The position numbers were made by a program, and so were the translations under genes. From positions 7,400 through 71,399 of the forward strand of contig CAMPIX010000012.1 in NCBI GenBank assembly GCA_946886565.1: DNA of 64,000 nt. The letters run 5' to 3'. The DNA comes from an uncultured Altererythrobacter sp. (GTDB taxonomy: Bacteria > Pseudomonadota > Alphaproteobacteria > Sphingomonadales > Sphingomonadaceae). Numbering within the stretch: position 1 is the stretch's first letter; the number at the start of each line of letters is the position of its first letter. Positions 52,983 to 63,351 of the stretch are shown here, piece after piece. The notes beneath the pieces were generated by a model. The model had not been told where the DNA came from. It did no database searches and worked only from the letters and a program-made list of their open reading frames with translations.

Positions 52983-53357
52983 GTGGTCGATCTCAGCCAA
53001 TACCTTCCGATCCTGATCTTCCTCGTCATCGCGCTGGGCCTGTCGGCCGCCTTCGTCTTCCTCCCGATGGGCGTTTCGCGGCTCACCGGCGCGCACAATC
53101 CCAATGCGGAGAAGAACAGCGAGTACGAGTGCGGCTTCCCCGCGTTCGAGGATTCGCGCAGCCGGTTCGACGTTCGGTTCTATCTGGTCGCGATCCTGTT
53201 CATCATCTTCGACCTCGAGGCCGCGTTCCTATTCCCGTGGGCGGTGAGCCTCGACCTGACCGGATGGCCGGGCTGGATCACGATGATGGTGTTCCTGTTC
53301 GAACTCGGCATCGGCCTCGCCTACGCGTGGAAAGTGGGAGCGCTGGAATGGGAGTGA
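52983..53357 (+). CDS. nuoA: NADH-quinone oxidoreductase subunit A
   Basis: A 124-residue small membrane subunit of respiratory complex I with three helices. The conserved cytoplasmic loop reads [19 protein letters not shown], with the conserved Cys and the acidic residues after it, followed by [25 protein letters not shown] helix 2. Start is GTG at 52983 with GGAATCGAGA upstream. It overlaps nuoB by 10 bases and is the first gene of the operon seen here. Confidence 0.96.
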   Translation: MVDLSQYLPILIFLVIALGLSAAFVFLPMGVSRLTGAHNPNAEKNSEYECGFPAFEDSRSRFDVRFYLVAILFIIFDLEAAFLFPWAVSLDLTGWPGWITMMVFLFELGIGLAYAWKVGALEWE

Positions 53358-53896
53358 ACGAGACCATCCCTGCGGCCCAGCCGGGCGAGGTTCGTCAGCC
53401 CGACGCGGACTATTTCCGCGCGCTGCAGACCGAGGTGAACGACAAGGGTTTCCTCGTCACCAGCACCGAGGACCTGTTCCAGTGGGCGCGCACCGGCAGC
53501 CTGTGGTGGATGACCTTCGGCCTCGCGTGCTGCGCGGTCGAGATGATCCACGTCAACATGCCGCGCTACGACATGGAGCGCTTCGGCGTCGCCCCGCGGG
53601 CGAGCCCGCGCCAGTCGGACGTGATGATCGTCGCGGGCACGCTGTGCAACAAGATGGCCCCCGCGCTGCGCAAGGTTTACGACCAGATGTCGGACCCGAA
53701 GTACGTGATCTCGATGGGCTCGTGCGCCAACGGCGGCGGCTATTATCACTACAGCTACTCGGTGGTGCGCGGCTGCGACCGCATCGTGCCGGTCGACATC
53801 TACGTCCCCGGCTGCCCCCCGACCGCCGAGGCGCTGCTCTACGGCGTGATGCAGCTCCAGCGCAAAATCCGCCGCGAAGGGACGATCGAACGGTGA
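53348..53896 (+). CDS. nuoB: NADH-quinone oxidoreductase subunit B
   Basis: A 182-residue peripheral subunit that holds cluster N2, the last Fe-S centre before ubiquinone. The ligands are in [10 protein letters not shown] (tandem cysteines), [12 protein letters not shown] and [12 protein letters not shown], all intact. The first 35 residues are a polar extension. It starts within the end of nuoA and is followed by a 200-base palindromic repeat rather than directly by nuoC. Confidence 0.97.
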   Translation: MGVNETIPAAQPGEVRQPDADYFRALQTEVNDKGFLVTSTEDLFQWARTGSLWWMTFGLACCAVEMIHVNMPRYDMERFGVAPRASPRQSDVMIVAGTLCNKMAPALRKVYDQMSDPKYVISMGSCANGGGYYHYSYSVVRGCDRIVPVDIYVPGCPPTAEALLYGVMQLQRKIRREGTIER

Positions 53897-53907
53897 TTGG
53901 CATGGCG

Positions 53908-54109
53908 AAAATCCTCCCCGGGACGGGGAGGGGGACCATCCGCAGGATGGTGGAGGGGCACCCTCGGCTGCTCCTGACACATGAGGTTCTCCGATTCCGC
54001 CCGTGCCCCTCCACCCCCGCGCTGCCCGAAGGGCAGTTTATCCCGAGCGGCCGGCCTGCCGGCCAGCCGAGGGGCGCGGCGGTCCCCCTCCCCGTGCCGG
54101 GGAGGATTT
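53908..54109. repeat. Long inverted repeat in nuo operon, family B copy 1
   Basis: Outer arms AATCCTCCCCGG (from 53910) and CCGGGGAGGATT (to 54108); next arms GGACCATCCGCAGGATGGTGGAGGGGCAC and GTGCCCCTCCACCCC. It fills the nuoB-nuoC gap. Its right end provides GGGGAGG six bases before the nuoC ATG. A close copy lies at 61530-61693. Confidence 0.85.
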
Positions 54110-54110
54110 G

Positions 54111-54980
54111 ATGGCCACCGTGGTTCATTCCGCCCCGAAGATTGCCTCGAACGAGGGCGTGAAGGATGCGCTCTCTGCGGCGCTCGGCGATATGCTGGTC
54201 GAGGCGCATGAGGAGCATGGCGAGATCCTGCTCACGGTGAAGCGCGCGGCGATCGAGGATGCGCTGCGGCTGCTGCGTGACGAGCACGAGTATCAGCAGC
54301 TCATGGAAATCGCGGGCGTCGACTATCCGCAGCGCGCCGAGCGGTTCGAAGTCGTCTATATGCTGCTCAGCGTGACGAAGAACCATCGCGTGATGGTGAA
54401 GGTCACCGCCTCCGAAAAGACCCCCGTGCCCACCGTCACCACGCTGTGGCCCAACGCCGGATGGCTCGAGCGGGAGGTGTTCGACATGTACGGCGTGCTG
54501 TTCGACGGCAACACCGACCTGCGCCGCATCCTCACCGACTACGGCTTCGAGGGGCATCCCTTCCGCAAGGACTTCCCGCTCACCGGCTATATCGAGCTGC
54601 GCTATTCCGAAGAAGAGAAGCGCGTGGTCTACGAGCCGGTCGATCTGCCGCAGGACCTGCGCCGGTTCGACTTCATGAGCCCGTGGGAAGGCGCCGACTA
54701 CGTGCTGCCGGGCGACGAGAAGGCGGCGACGCCCAAGGTCGACGAGCCCAAGACGACCGAGAAGCCTTCCGACACCGGCGCGGGTGCGAAGGCCGACAAG
54801 AAGGCCGAGGACAAGGTCAGTGCGGGCGCTCCAGCGGAGGACGACACCGCGGTCGACGAGTCAGCCCCCGAACCGACCGAGGATCGCAAGGCCAGGCCCG
54901 AGCGCAAGGGCAAGGCGCGCACGACCAAGGCCGCCACCGAGCCCAAGACCGGGCGCAAGCCGAAGGAGAAGGGCGAATGA
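54111..54980 (+). CDS. nuoC: NADH-quinone oxidoreductase subunit C with long C-terminal tail
   Basis: The first ~205 of 289 residues are a normal NuoC, the 30-kDa peripheral subunit: [35 protein letters not shown] and [20 protein letters not shown] are all family blocks. The remaining ~85 residues are low complexity, rich in Lys, Glu, Ala, Pro and Thr (for example [15 protein letters not shown]), and end KPKEKGE. Such tails are seen in some sphingomonad NuoC proteins; the function is unknown. The Shine-Dalgarno lies in the upstream repeat. Confidence 0.95.
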   Translation: MATVVHSAPKIASNEGVKDALSAALGDMLVEAHEEHGEILLTVKRAAIEDALRLLRDEHEYQQLMEIAGVDYPQRAERFEVVYMLLSVTKNHRVMVKVTASEKTPVPTVTTLWPNAGWLEREVFDMYGVLFDGNTDLRRILTDYGFEGHPFRKDFPLTGYIELRYSEEEKRVVYEPVDLPQDLRRFDFMSPWEGADYVLPGDEKAATPKVDEPKTTEKPSDTGAGAKADKKAEDKVSAGAPAEDDTAVDESAPEPTEDRKARPERKGKARTTKAATEPKTGRKPKEKGE

Positions 54981-54994
54981 ATTTCCGCCTTTTC

Positions 54995-55086
54995 CCGTTC
55001 GCCCTGAGCTTGTCGAAGGGCCGCTTTTTCTTCGGGCGAAGCGCCGCAGAGGAAGTGCGGGGCTTCGACAAGCTCAGCCCGAACGG
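54995..55086. repeat. Palindromic repeat in nuo operon, family D copy 3
   Basis: Left arm CCGTTCGCCCTGAGCTTGTC, right arm GACAAGCTCAGCCCGAACGG, with a second hairpin in the centre (CTTCGGGCGAAG). It occupies the nuoC-nuoD gap. The arms are nearly perfect, unlike copies 1 and 2. nuoD has its own GGAGG just after the repeat (55091-55095). Confidence 0.85.
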
Positions 55087-55101
55087 ATTCGGAGGTTGCG
55101 C

Positions 55102-56313
55102 ATGACGATGCAGCTCGAAAGCTCGCCGACCACCGAAGGCGAGGTGATCTCCAACTACACGATCAACTTCGGCCCGCAGCACCCCGCGGCGCACGGCGTG
55201 CTGCGCATGGTGATGGAGCTCGACGGCGAGATCATCGAGCGGATCGATCCGCACGTCGGGCTGCTCCACCGCGGCACCGAGAAGCTGATCGAGCACAAGA
55301 CCTATCTCCAGGCGCTGCCTTATTTCGACCGGCTCGATTACTGTTCGCCGCTGTGCCAGGAGCACAGCTACGTCCTCGCGATCGAGAAGCTGCTCAACAT
55401 CGAGGTGCCGATCCGGGCGCAATACCTGCGGGTGCTGTTCGCCGAGCTGACCCGCATCTCGAACCACATGCTCAACATCGGCAGCCACGTGATGGACGTC
55501 GGCGCGATGACGCCCAACCTGTGGGTGTTCGAGCTGCGCGAGGATACGCTCAACTTCTTCGAACGCGCGGCCGGCGCGCGCATGCACATGGCGTGGTTCC
55601 GCCCCGGCGGCGTGCACCAGGACGTGCCGCTGAAGCTGCTGACCGACATCGGCGACTGGGTCGACAAGCGCCTGCCCGAACTGTTCGGCGACGCGATGAG
55701 CCTCGTTATCGACAACCGCATCTTCAAGCAGCGCAACGTCGACATCGCGGTGGTGAGCAAGGCGGACGCGCTGCGCTGGGGCTTCTCCGGCCCGATGATC
55801 CGCGCCGCGGGCATCCCGTGGGACTTGCGCAAGAGCCAGCCCTACGACGTCTACGAGCGGATGGACTTCGAAATCCCGGTCGGCACCAATTCGGACTGCT
55901 ACGACCGCTTCATGGTGCGCGTGAAGGAAGTCTACGAGAGCGCGAAGATCATCAAGCAGTGCCTCGCCGAGATGCCTGAAGGGCCGATCGCGAGCGACGA
56001 CAACAAGGTCGTCCCGCCCAAGCGCGGCGAGATGAAGCAGTCGATGGAAGCGCTGATCCACCACTTCAAGCTCTACACCGAAGGCTTCCACGTGCCCGCG
56101 GGCGAGGTCTACGTCGCGACCGAAAGCCCCAAGGGCGAGTTCGGCGTTTACCTCGTGAGCGACGGCAGCAACAAACCCTACCGCTGCAAGATCCGCCCGA
56201 CCGCGTTCAGCCACCTCCAGGCGATGGACTTCATGAGCCGCGGCCACATGCTGCCCGACGCCACCGCCATCCTCGGCGCGATCGACGTGGTGTTCGGGGA
56301 GTGTGATCGGTGA
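55102..56313 (+). CDS. nuoD: NADH-quinone oxidoreductase subunit D
   Basis: A 403-residue 49-kDa subunit that forms part of the quinone-binding pocket. Blocks include [46 protein letters not shown] and [20 protein letters not shown]. Start ATG 55102 with GGAGG at 55091-55095; an ATG two codons later is also possible. Its stop overlaps a small membrane protein gene as GTGA. Confidence 0.97.
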   Translation: MTMQLESSPTTEGEVISNYTINFGPQHPAAHGVLRMVMELDGEIIERIDPHVGLLHRGTEKLIEHKTYLQALPYFDRLDYCSPLCQEHSYVLAIEKLLNIEVPIRAQYLRVLFAELTRISNHMLNIGSHVMDVGAMTPNLWVFELREDTLNFFERAAGARMHMAWFRPGGVHQDVPLKLLTDIGDWVDKRLPELFGDAMSLVIDNRIFKQRNVDIAVVSKADALRWGFSGPMIRAAGIPWDLRKSQPYDVYERMDFEIPVGTNSDCYDRFMVRVKEVYESAKIIKQCLAEMPEGPIASDDNKVVPPKRGEMKQSMEALIHHFKLYTEGFHVPAGEVYVATESPKGEFGVYLVSDGSNKPYRCKIRPTAFSHLQAMDFMSRGHMLPDATAILGAIDVVFGECDR

Positions 56314-56501
56314 GCAAATTGGGCGTTCTCACATTGGCTGAGTTTTCGATCTCGGCTGGGTTGTTTGCTGCCTTTTTGTTTGGGCAACTCGACAACCGCG
56401 CCTTTGCTCTATCGGTGATCGGGATCGTCGCTGTCTTCGCAATTCCGTCGCTCTATCTCATCGCGAGAGAGCGGAAGATCAAAGAGTCCGCAAATGGCTG
56501 A
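56310..56501 (+). CDS. Small two-helix membrane protein between nuoD and nuoE
   Basis: A 63-residue protein with two hydrophobic helices (about 8-25 and 32-52) and a basic C-terminus ([12 protein letters not shown]). It starts with GTG in the nuoD stop and overlaps the start of nuoE by 8 bases, so it is embedded in the operon and likely to be translated. Its base composition is less GC-rich than its neighbours. I do not know any complex I subunit it matches. Confidence 0.6.
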   Translation: MSKLGVLTLAEFSISAGLFAAFLFGQLDNRAFALSVIGIVAVFAIPSLYLIARERKIKESANG

Positions 56502-57162
56502 CCGCTCCCCCGCACCCGACACGCCCGAACTGCGCGAGCGCTGGGGCGCTTTCGCGTTCACCGAGGCGTATAAGGCCAAGGCCGACGCCGCGATCGCGCG
56601 CTATCCCCAAGGGCGGCAGCGTTCGGCGGTGATGCCGTTGCTCGATCTCGCGCAGCGGCAGGTCGGCGAGGAAACCGATACGCAGGGTTGGCTGCCGCTG
56701 CCGGTGATCGAATACGTCGCGCGCTATCTCAACATGCCGGTGATCCGCGTGCTCGAGGTCGCGACCTTCTATTTCATGTACAACATGCGGCCGGTCGGGA
56801 AATTCCACGTCCAGGTCTGTGGCACGACGCCGTGCATGCTGCGCGGCTCGGACGGGCTGCTGGAGGCGTGCAAGAAGCGCGGAATGGAGAAGGGCCACGT
56901 CTCCGACGACGGGCTGTGGACGCTGACCGAGGTCGAATGCATGGGCAATTGCGCCACCGCGCCGATGGTCCAGATCAACGACGACAACTACGAGGACCTG
57001 ACCCCCGAGCGGCTCGACGCGGTGCTTGATGCGCTGGCGGCGGGCGAGCGGCCCAAGACCGGCACGCAGGAGCCCGGTCGCCACACCAGCGAACCCGTCG
57101 GCGGGCCGAGCACGCTCAAGGAAATGGTCGACGCCAACCACGATTATCGGGGTGAGTGGTGA
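56494..57162 (+). CDS. nuoE: NADH-quinone oxidoreductase subunit E
   Basis: A 222-residue 24-kDa subunit holding cluster N1a. The 2Fe-2S ligands are in VCGTTPCMLRG and VECMGNCATAP. The core is preceded by ALPVI-type helices (LPVIEYVARYLNMP) and followed by a tail ending ANHDYRGEW. The ATG overlaps the preceding small gene. Downstream, a palindromic repeat and another small gene separate it from nuoF. Confidence 0.97.
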   Translation: MADRSPAPDTPELRERWGAFAFTEAYKAKADAAIARYPQGRQRSAVMPLLDLAQRQVGEETDTQGWLPLPVIEYVARYLNMPVIRVLEVATFYFMYNMRPVGKFHVQVCGTTPCMLRGSDGLLEACKKRGMEKGHVSDDGLWTLTEVECMGNCATAPMVQINDDNYEDLTPERLDAVLDALAAGERPKTGTQEPGRHTSEPVGGPSTLKEMVDANHDYRGEW

Positions 57163-57179
57163 TGGCCTGCGTTGAAGTG

Positions 57180-57341
57180 GGTTCGCGCAGAGAGCGCAGA
57201 GAAGAAATCCGCAGAGACCGCGGAGGGCTTCCGCGCGCCGCAGGCAGTTCGAATTATCGCACGCTTGAAATTTCGAGGCGGCTTCGCCGCGTGCGCGACA
57301 CCTCTGCGATCTCCGCTTCCTCGGCCATCTCTGCGCGAACC
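57180..57341. repeat. Inverted repeat in nuo operon, family C copy 3
   Basis: Left arm GGTTCGCGCAGAGAGCGCAGAG, right arm ending CATCTCTGCGCGAACC; inner arms AATCCGCAGAGACCGCGGAGG and CTCTGCGATCTCCGCTTCC. It occupies most of the nuoE-nuoF gap (57163-57367). Copies 1 and 2 lie at 27396-27577 and 47556-47814. Confidence 0.8.
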
Positions 57342-57367
57342 CCTTCTTCGCGCGGGGTAGGAATATA

Positions 57368-57508
57368 ATGGACATCGTCACCATCATCGTCGCGCTGATC
57401 CTCATTTTCATCGCGTGGAAGGTGCTCGTCGGGCTGGTCAAGTTCGGCGCGATCGCGCTGATCCTCGTCGCCGCGATCTGGTTCGTTTCGCAGGGAGGCA
57501 TGGCGTGA
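57368..57508 (+). CDS. 46-aa hydrophobic protein upstream of nuoF
   Basis: A 46-residue protein that is almost entirely hydrophobic, with two membrane segments (about 4-20 and 24-41: [16 protein letters not shown] and [15 protein letters not shown]). It ends SQGGMA and its TGA overlaps the GTG start of nuoF (GTGA), a strong hint of real, coupled translation. Short proteins of this kind occur before nuoF in some sphingomonads as hypothetical proteins (from memory). Role unknown. Confidence 0.6.
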   Translation: MDIVTIIVALILIFIAWKVLVGLVKFGAIALILVAAIWFVSQGGMA

Positions 57509-58800
57509 GTCTTCAAGACAAGGACCGCATCTTCACCAACCTCTACGGCTTTCAGGACTGGGGCCTGAAGGCGGCCGAGGCGCGGGGCGACTGGGACGAC
57601 ACCAAGGCCCTGATTGCGCGCGGGCAGGATGCGATCATCGAGGAGATCAAGGCCAGCGGTCTGCGCGGCCGCGGCGGGGCGGGGTTCCCGACCGGCCTCA
57701 AGTGGTCGTTCATGCCCAAGGAAAGCAAGGATGGGCGCCCGAGCTTCCTCGTCATCAACGCCGACGAATCCGAGCCGGGCAGTTGCAAGGACCGCGAGAT
57801 CATCCGCCACGATCCGCACAAGCTGATCGAGGGCGCGCTGGTCGCGGGCTTCGCTATGCGCGCGCGCGCGGCCTATATCTACATCCGCGGCGAGTTCATC
57901 CGCGAGGCCGAGACGCTCCAGGCGGCGATCGACCAGGCCTACGACGCCGGCCTGATCGGCAAGAACGCCAGCGGCACCGGATACGACTTCGATGTTTTCA
58001 TGCACCGCGGCGCGGGCGCCTACATCTGCGGTGAAGAAACCGCGATGATCGAGAGCCTCGAGGGCAAGAAGGGTCAGCCACGGCTCAAGCCGCCTTTCCC
58101 CGCCGGCGCGGGCCTCTACGGCTGCCCGACCACGGTCAACAACGTCGAGAGCATCGCGGTCGTCCCCACGATCTTGCGGCGCGGCGCGAACTGGTTCGCG
58201 AGCTTCGGGCGCGAGAACAACAAGGGCACTAAGCTGTTCCAGATCAGCGGCCACGTCGAAAAGCCGTGCGTGGTCGAGGAAGCGATGGGCATCCCGTTCC
58301 GCGAGCTGATCGAGAAGCACTGCGGCGGCATCACCGGCGGTTGGGACAACCTGCTCGCGGTGATCCCCGGCGGTTCTTCGGTCCCGCTGGTCCCGGCCGA
58401 GCAGATCATGGACGCGCCGATGGATTTCGACGGGCTCAAGGAGCTCGGCAGCGGCCTCGGCACCGCGGGCGTGATCGTGATGGACAAGTCGACGGACATC
58501 GTCCGCGCGATCAGCCGCATCAGCTATTTCTACAAGCACGAGAGTTGCGGCCAGTGCACCCCGTGCCGCGAGGGCACCGGGTGGATGTGGCGCGTGATGG
58601 AGCGCCTGCGCACCGGCGACGCCGCGGTCGAGGAGATCGACATGCTGCAGCAGGTGACCAAGCAGGTCGAAGGCCACACGATCTGCGCGCTGGGCGACGC
58701 CGCCGCCTGGCCGATCCAGGGCTTGATCCGCCACTTCCGCCCCGAGCTGGAGCGGCGCATCGAGGAGCACAATGCGAGCTTCGCGGAGGCGGCGGAATGA
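57505..58800 (+). CDS. nuoF: NADH-quinone oxidoreductase subunit F
   Basis: A 431-residue 51-kDa subunit that binds NADH and FMN and holds cluster N3. The glycine-rich nucleotide site is [16 protein letters not shown], the FMN region includes [15 protein letters not shown] and [17 protein letters not shown], and the 4Fe-4S ligands are in [12 protein letters not shown] and HTICALGD. Start is GTG at 57505, preceded by CAGGGAGG within the upstream small gene. Confidence 0.97.
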   Translation: MSLQDKDRIFTNLYGFQDWGLKAAEARGDWDDTKALIARGQDAIIEEIKASGLRGRGGAGFPTGLKWSFMPKESKDGRPSFLVINADESEPGSCKDREIIRHDPHKLIEGALVAGFAMRARAAYIYIRGEFIREAETLQAAIDQAYDAGLIGKNASGTGYDFDVFMHRGAGAYICGEETAMIESLEGKKGQPRLKPPFPAGAGLYGCPTTVNNVESIAVVPTILRRGANWFASFGRENNKGTKLFQISGHVEKPCVVEEAMGIPFRELIEKHCGGITGGWDNLLAVIPGGSSVPLVPAEQIMDAPMDFDGLKELGSGLGTAGVIVMDKSTDIVRAISRISYFYKHESCGQCTPCREGTGWMWRVMERLRTGDAAVEEIDMLQQVTKQVEGHTICALGDAAAWPIQGLIRHFRPELERRIEEHNASFAEAAE

Positions 58801-58835
58801 TGGTTGCGCATTTCATGAAGCATGGAGGGCTGGCG

Positions 58836-59513
58836 ATGAAGCGTTTGATGGTCGCCGCTGCGATATTGTCAGCCGCGCCCGCCGTCGCGCAGGAAACCGG
58901 CACGCTGATCACCCACAGATCGGCGCAAGTGCACGGAAGCGGCAAGACCGACGCGCGCGAGACGATGCTCGCGTTCGCGGAATGCCTCGTCAGTCGCTCG
59001 CCGGGACGCACCGCTAACATAATCGATGTCCGGATCGACAGCCCGGAATACGAGCGGATGATGGGCAGCTATTTCGACGAAATCGGCGACCTCTGCATGA
59101 GCGGCGGCGAACTCACGATGAATGAGACCCTCTTGCGCGGCAGCGTCTTTCAGGCCCTGTATCAGCGGGACTTTGGGGACGAAGGTCCGACCAGCTTCGA
59201 TCCGGCGCTCGATACCGGCTATCGGGCCATGTACACCGAGCCTGTCGCACGAAAGGGCAAGCTGTCGCTCGGTCTGGAAAGTTTCGGCGAATGCGTGGCC
59301 CGGGCCGATGGCGCGACAGTTCGCAAGCTTCTAATGATGCGTCCGGATTCCCAAGGCGAAGCCGAAGCCTTTCAGACGATCCAGCCGTTTCTCAATGGTT
59401 GCATTCCGGTGGGGGTCGAGCTGACATTTTCCCTCGCCACTCTGAAAGGCGCTCTCGCGGAAGGAATGTATCGCCTGTCCCGCGCCGCGACTGCGAACCA
59501 GGGTGCCGAATAA
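58836..59513 (+). CDS. Exported protein between nuoF and nuoG, unknown function
   Basis: A 225-residue protein with a signal peptide (MKRLMVAAAILSAAPAVAQ). The mature part has four cysteines in spaced pairs (FAECLV, GDLCMS, FGECVA, LNGCIP), suggesting two disulfides in the periplasm. The start at 58836 is preceded by GGAGGG (58824-58829); an in-frame ATG at 58797 overlaps the nuoF stop but would spoil the signal peptide. Its stop shares one base with the nuoG ATG. I recognise no domain. Confidence 0.75.
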   Translation: MKRLMVAAAILSAAPAVAQETGTLITHRSAQVHGSGKTDARETMLAFAECLVSRSPGRTANIIDVRIDSPEYERMMGSYFDEIGDLCMSGGELTMNETLLRGSVFQALYQRDFGDEGPTSFDPALDTGYRAMYTEPVARKGKLSLGLESFGECVARADGATVRKLLMMRPDSQGEAEAFQTIQPFLNGCIPVGVELTFSLATLKGALAEGMYRLSRAATANQGAE

Positions 59514-61516
59514 TGCCTAAAGTCACCGTAGACGGCCAGGAAATCGAGGTTCCCGACGGCGCGACCGTGTTGCAGGCGTGCGAGCTGGCGGGGAAGGAGA
59601 TTCCGCGCTTCTGCTATCACGAGCGGCTGAGCATCGCGGGCAACTGCCGCATGTGCCTGGTCGAAGTGAAGCCGGGGCCGCCCAAGCCGCAGGCGAGCTG
59701 CGCGCTGCCCGCGACCGACGGGCAGGAAATCCGCACCGACAGCCAGATGGTCAAGACCGCGCGCGAAGGGGTGATGGAGTTCCTGCTCATCAACCATCCG
59801 CTCGATTGCCCGATCTGCGATCAGGGCGGCGAATGCGACCTGCAGGACCAGTCGGTCGCCTACGGCCGCGGCGGCACGCGCTATCACGAGAACAAGCGCG
59901 CGGTGACCGAGAAGTACATGGGCCCGCTGATCAAGACGATCATGACCCGCTGCATCCATTGCACCCGCTGCGTGCGTTTCTCCGAGGAGATCGCCGGCGT
60001 GGACGAGATCGGCGCGCTCTACCGCGGCGAGGATATGCAGATCACCACCTACCTCGAGGAAGCTGCGAAGCACGAGCTTTCGGCCAACGTGATCGACCTG
60101 TGCCCGGTCGGCGCGCTGACCAGCCGCCCCTACGCGTTCGAGGCGCGGCCGTGGGAGCTGAAGAAGACGCTGAGCATCGACGTGTCGGACGCGGTCGGAG
60201 CGAACATCCGCCTCGACAGCCGCGGGCGCGAGGTCATGCGCGCGCTGCCGCGCAACAACGACGACGTCAACGAGGAGTGGCTGAGCGACAAGGGCCGCTA
60301 CATGGTCGACGGCCTCACCCGCCGCCGGCTCGACAAGGTGTGGATCCGCAAGGGTGGCAAGTTGCAGCAGGCGAGCTGGGACGAGGCGTTCAGGAAGATC
60401 GCTGCGGCCAAGCCGGGCAAGAGCATCGCGGCGATCGCGGGCGATCTGGTCGATTGCGAGACGATGTTCGCGGCCAAGAAGCTGCTTGGTGCGATGGGCT
60501 CCGAAATGCTCGAAGGGCGGCAGACCGGAATGACCTACGCGGCGGGCAACCTCGCTGCGGTGAACTTCAATTCGACGTTCGCGGGCATCGAGACCGCCGA
60601 TGCGATCCTGATCGTCGGCAGCCACGTCCGCTGGGAAGCGGCGCTGGTCAACGTGCGGCTGCGCAAGGCGGCCAAGCGCGGGGCGAAGGTGTTCGTGGTC
60701 GGCCCGCATTGGGAAACAACTTACCCTGCCGAGTTCCTCGGCGACGATGCGGGCGTGCTGCACGATTTGCCGGCGCATGTCGGCGAGGCGTTCGCGAAGG
60801 CCGAGCGCCCGGCGATCGTTCTCGGCGGGGCAGGGCTGGCCGCGGGCGCGCTCGATGCGGCGCTTTCGCTTGCCGGCGAGTGGAACCTCGTGCGTGAGGG
60901 CTGGAACGGCTTCAATGTGCTGCACATGGCGGCGAGCCGCATGGGCGGGCTGATGCTCGGCTACGCGCAAAAGGGCGGTATCGCGGACATTGCGAAGGTC
61001 GAGCCCAAGGTCGTGCTCTCGCTCGGCTCGGACGAAGCCGACTGGTCGGCGTTCGGCAAGAGCCTCAAGGTCTATATCGGCCACCACGGCGACAAGGGCG
61101 CGCACGCGGCGGACGTGATCCTGCCCGCGGCGAGCTACGCCGAGAAGGACGGAACCTACGTCAACACCGAGGGCCGGGTGCAGTTCGCCGAGAAGGCGGT
61201 CTTCGCACCGGGCGACGCGCGCGAGGACTGGACGATCCTGCGCGCGCTCGCCGATGCGCTGGGCGTCGAGGTCGGCTTCGACAGCTTCGCCGAACTCCAG
61301 GCCGCGATGATCGCCGAAGTGCCCGCGCTGGGCGAGGAAGGGCTCGCGGACTACGGAGCGCTGCCCAAGGCCGGAAAGACCAAGGCGAAAGGCCGGATCG
61401 CTTATCCGATCAAGGACTTCTACCTGACCAACGCCATCGCCCGCGCGAGCGCGGTGATGCAGCAGTGCTCGGCCGAACTCCTCCACGGCGAGGATATGCT
61501 GGAGGCTGCGGAATGA
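59513..61516 (+). CDS. nuoG: NADH-quinone oxidoreductase subunit G
   Basis: A 667-residue 75-kDa Fe-S subunit. The N-terminal 2Fe-2S ferredoxin has [16 protein letters not shown], followed by [14 protein letters not shown], then [10 protein letters not shown] and [10 protein letters not shown] for the 4Fe-4S clusters. The C-terminal two thirds is a molybdopterin-oxidoreductase-like domain without cofactor. Its start overlaps the stop of the exported protein by one base (TAATG). A palindromic repeat follows before nuoH. Confidence 0.97.
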   Translation: MPKVTVDGQEIEVPDGATVLQACELAGKEIPRFCYHERLSIAGNCRMCLVEVKPGPPKPQASCALPATDGQEIRTDSQMVKTAREGVMEFLLINHPLDCPICDQGGECDLQDQSVAYGRGGTRYHENKRAVTEKYMGPLIKTIMTRCIHCTRCVRFSEEIAGVDEIGALYRGEDMQITTYLEEAAKHELSANVIDLCPVGALTSRPYAFEARPWELKKTLSIDVSDAVGANIRLDSRGREVMRALPRNNDDVNEEWLSDKGRYMVDGLTRRRLDKVWIRKGGKLQQASWDEAFRKIAAAKPGKSIAAIAGDLVDCETMFAAKKLLGAMGSEMLEGRQTGMTYAAGNLAAVNFNSTFAGIETADAILIVGSHVRWEAALVNVRLRKAAKRGAKVFVVGPHWETTYPAEFLGDDAGVLHDLPAHVGEAFAKAERPAIVLGGAGLAAGALDAALSLAGEWNLVREGWNGFNVLHMAASRMGGLMLGYAQKGGIADIAKVEPKVVLSLGSDEADWSAFGKSLKVYIGHHGDKGAHAADVILPAASYAEKDGTYVNTEGRVQFAEKAVFAPGDAREDWTILRALADALGVEVGFDSFAELQAAMIAEVPALGEEGLADYGALPKAGKTKAKGRIAYPIKDFYLTNAIARASAVMQQCSAELLHGEDMLEAAE

Positions 61517-61529
61517 CGATGCGCGACAC

Positions 61530-61693
61530 AATCCTCCCCGGCACGGGGAGGGGGACCATCCGAAGCCGCAGGCGCAGGATGGTGGAGGGGCAGGTGCAGT
61601 TTGCTCACTCCCTCGCCGCAATGAACACTCGCCCGTGCCCCTCCACCCCGACGCTGCGCGTCGCGGTCCCCCTCCCCGTGCCGGGGAGGATTT
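61530..61693. repeat. Long inverted repeat in nuo operon, family B copy 2
   Basis: Outer arms AATCCTCCCCGGCACGGGGA and TCCCCGTGCCGGGGAGGATT pair almost perfectly; inner arms GGTGGAGGGGCA and TGCCCCTCCACC-like flank a centre rich in unique sequence. It fills the nuoG-nuoH gap and its right end gives GGGGAGG before the nuoH ATG. The copy at 53908-54109 is its closest relative. Confidence 0.85.
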
Positions 61694-61697
61694 TGAC

Positions 61698-62840
61698 ATG
61701 ACCGCCTTCTTCCAATCGCTCGGCATGACTTACGAGTGGGCGTGGTTCGTCGCCACGGTCAGCGGCGTGCTGCTGATCGCGCTGCCGCTGATGCTGGCGG
61801 TGGCGATGATCATCTACGCCGACCGCAAGATCTGGGCGGCTATGGCGCTGCGCCGCGGGCCCAACGTGGTCGGGCCGTTCGGCCTGCTGCAGAGCTTCGC
61901 CGACGGGCTCAAGGTGTTCCTGCAGGAAACGATCATTCCTTCGGCATCGAACAAGGGCCTGTTCCTGATCGCGCCGATCGTCACCTTCACCGTCGCGCTG
62001 CTCGCCTGGGCGGTGATCCCGTTCGGGCCCGAGGCGGTGCTGGCGGACATCAACATCGGCCTGCTCTACGTGCTCGCGATCAGCTCGCTCGGGGTTTACG
62101 GGGTGGTCGTCGCGGGCTGGGCCTCGAACTCGAAATATCCGTTTTTCAGCGCCATGCGCGCTGCTGCTCAGATGATTTCCTACGAGGTCTCGATCGGCTT
62201 CATCCTCGTCTGCGTGATCCTGTGGGCGGGCACGAGCAACATGAACGGCATCATCGAGGCGCAGCGCGGGCACGGCTTCGGGCTGATCAACGGCTTCGCG
62301 TTCAACCTGCTGCTGTTCCCGATCTGGGTAATGTTCCTGATCTCGAGCCTGGCCGAGACCGCCCGCGCACCGTTCGACCTGACCGAGGCCGAGAGCGAGC
62401 TCGTCGCCGGCTACCAAACCGAATACTCGAGCATGAGCTTCGCGCTGTTCTGGCTCGGTGAATACGCCAACGTGCTGCTGATGTGCGCATTGAACGCCAT
62501 CCTGTTCTTCGGCGGTTGGCTGCCCCCGCTCAACATCGACCTCATCCCGGGCTTCGACGTGCCCGGCTGGATCTGGCTGTTCGCCAAGATCTTCCTCTTC
62601 TTCTTCATCTTCAGCTGGGTGAAGGCCACCGTCCCGCGCTTCCGCTACGACCAGCTGATGCGCCTGGGCTGGAAGGTCTTCCTGCCGCTGAGCCTGCTGT
62701 TCGTGGTGCTGGTAAGTGGGTGGCTCATGCTGACGAGGTATCACAACGCCCCGCATCAGGCACTTTGTGCCACCTCGTCTGACACTCCCGGTGGGGCGCC
62801 GATTGGCCGGCCCTGCACAACCGAAGATATGCGCTCATGA
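61698..62840 (+). CDS. nuoH: NADH-quinone oxidoreductase subunit H
   Basis: A 380-residue membrane subunit at the quinone-site junction with about eight or nine helices. Conserved blocks are [39 protein letters not shown] and [18 protein letters not shown]. After the usual end (SGWLMLTRY) the frame runs on for 33 unusual residues (from HNAPHQAL to TTEDMRS), read from repeat-like DNA containing GGCACTTTGTGCC at 62759. It ends in an ATGA overlap with nuoI. Confidence 0.95.
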   Translation: MTAFFQSLGMTYEWAWFVATVSGVLLIALPLMLAVAMIIYADRKIWAAMALRRGPNVVGPFGLLQSFADGLKVFLQETIIPSASNKGLFLIAPIVTFTVALLAWAVIPFGPEAVLADINIGLLYVLAISSLGVYGVVVAGWASNSKYPFFSAMRAAAQMISYEVSIGFILVCVILWAGTSNMNGIIEAQRGHGFGLINGFAFNLLLFPIWVMFLISSLAETARAPFDLTEAESELVAGYQTEYSSMSFALFWLGEYANVLLMCALNAILFFGGWLPPLNIDLIPGFDVPGWIWLFAKIFLFFFIFSWVKATVPRFRYDQLMRLGWKVFLPLSLLFVVLVSGWLMLTRYHNAPHQALCATSSDTPGGAPIGRPCTTEDMRS

Positions 62841-63322
62841 CCGTCGCCCATCTCATCAAGTCGTTCACCCTGTGGGAGTTCGTGAAGGCGCATGCCCTCA
62901 CGATGAAGTACTTCTTCAAGCCCAAGGCGACGATCAACTATCCGTTCGAGAAGAACCCGATCAGCCCGCGCTTCCGCGGCGAGCATGCGCTGCGCCGCTA
63001 TCCCAACGGCGAGGAGCGCTGCATCGCGTGCAAGCTTTGCGAGGCGGTATGTCCGGCGCAGGCGATCACGATCGAGAGCGAGCCGCGCGAGGACGGCAGC
63101 CGCCGGACCACGCGCTACGACATCGACATGACCAAGTGCATCTACTGCGGCTTCTGCCAGGAAGCTTGCCCGGTGGATGCGATCGTCGAGGGGCCGAACT
63201 TCGAATACGCGACCGAAACGCGCGAGGAACTGCTCTACGACAAGGCGAAACTGCTGGCCAACGGGGACAAGTGGGAGCGCGCCATCGCCGCGAACCTTGA
63301 AGCCGATGCGCCGTATCGGTAG
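62837..63322 (+). CDS. nuoI: NADH-quinone oxidoreductase subunit I
   Basis: A 161-residue ferredoxin-like subunit with two 4Fe-4S clusters (N6a and N6b): [12 protein letters not shown] near residue 60 and [12 protein letters not shown] near residue 99. The N-terminal 30 residues form an amphipathic membrane-contact region ([20 protein letters not shown]). It begins in the nuoH stop. Downstream a family A palindrome separates it from nuoJ. Confidence 0.97.
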   Translation: MTVAHLIKSFTLWEFVKAHALTMKYFFKPKATINYPFEKNPISPRFRGEHALRRYPNGEERCIACKLCEAVCPAQAITIESEPREDGSRRTTRYDIDMTKCIYCGFCQEACPVDAIVEGPNFEYATETREELLYDKAKLLANGDKWERAIAANLEADAPYR

Positions 63323-63351
63323 GCGGCGCGCGTGATCGATTCAGCCATTCA

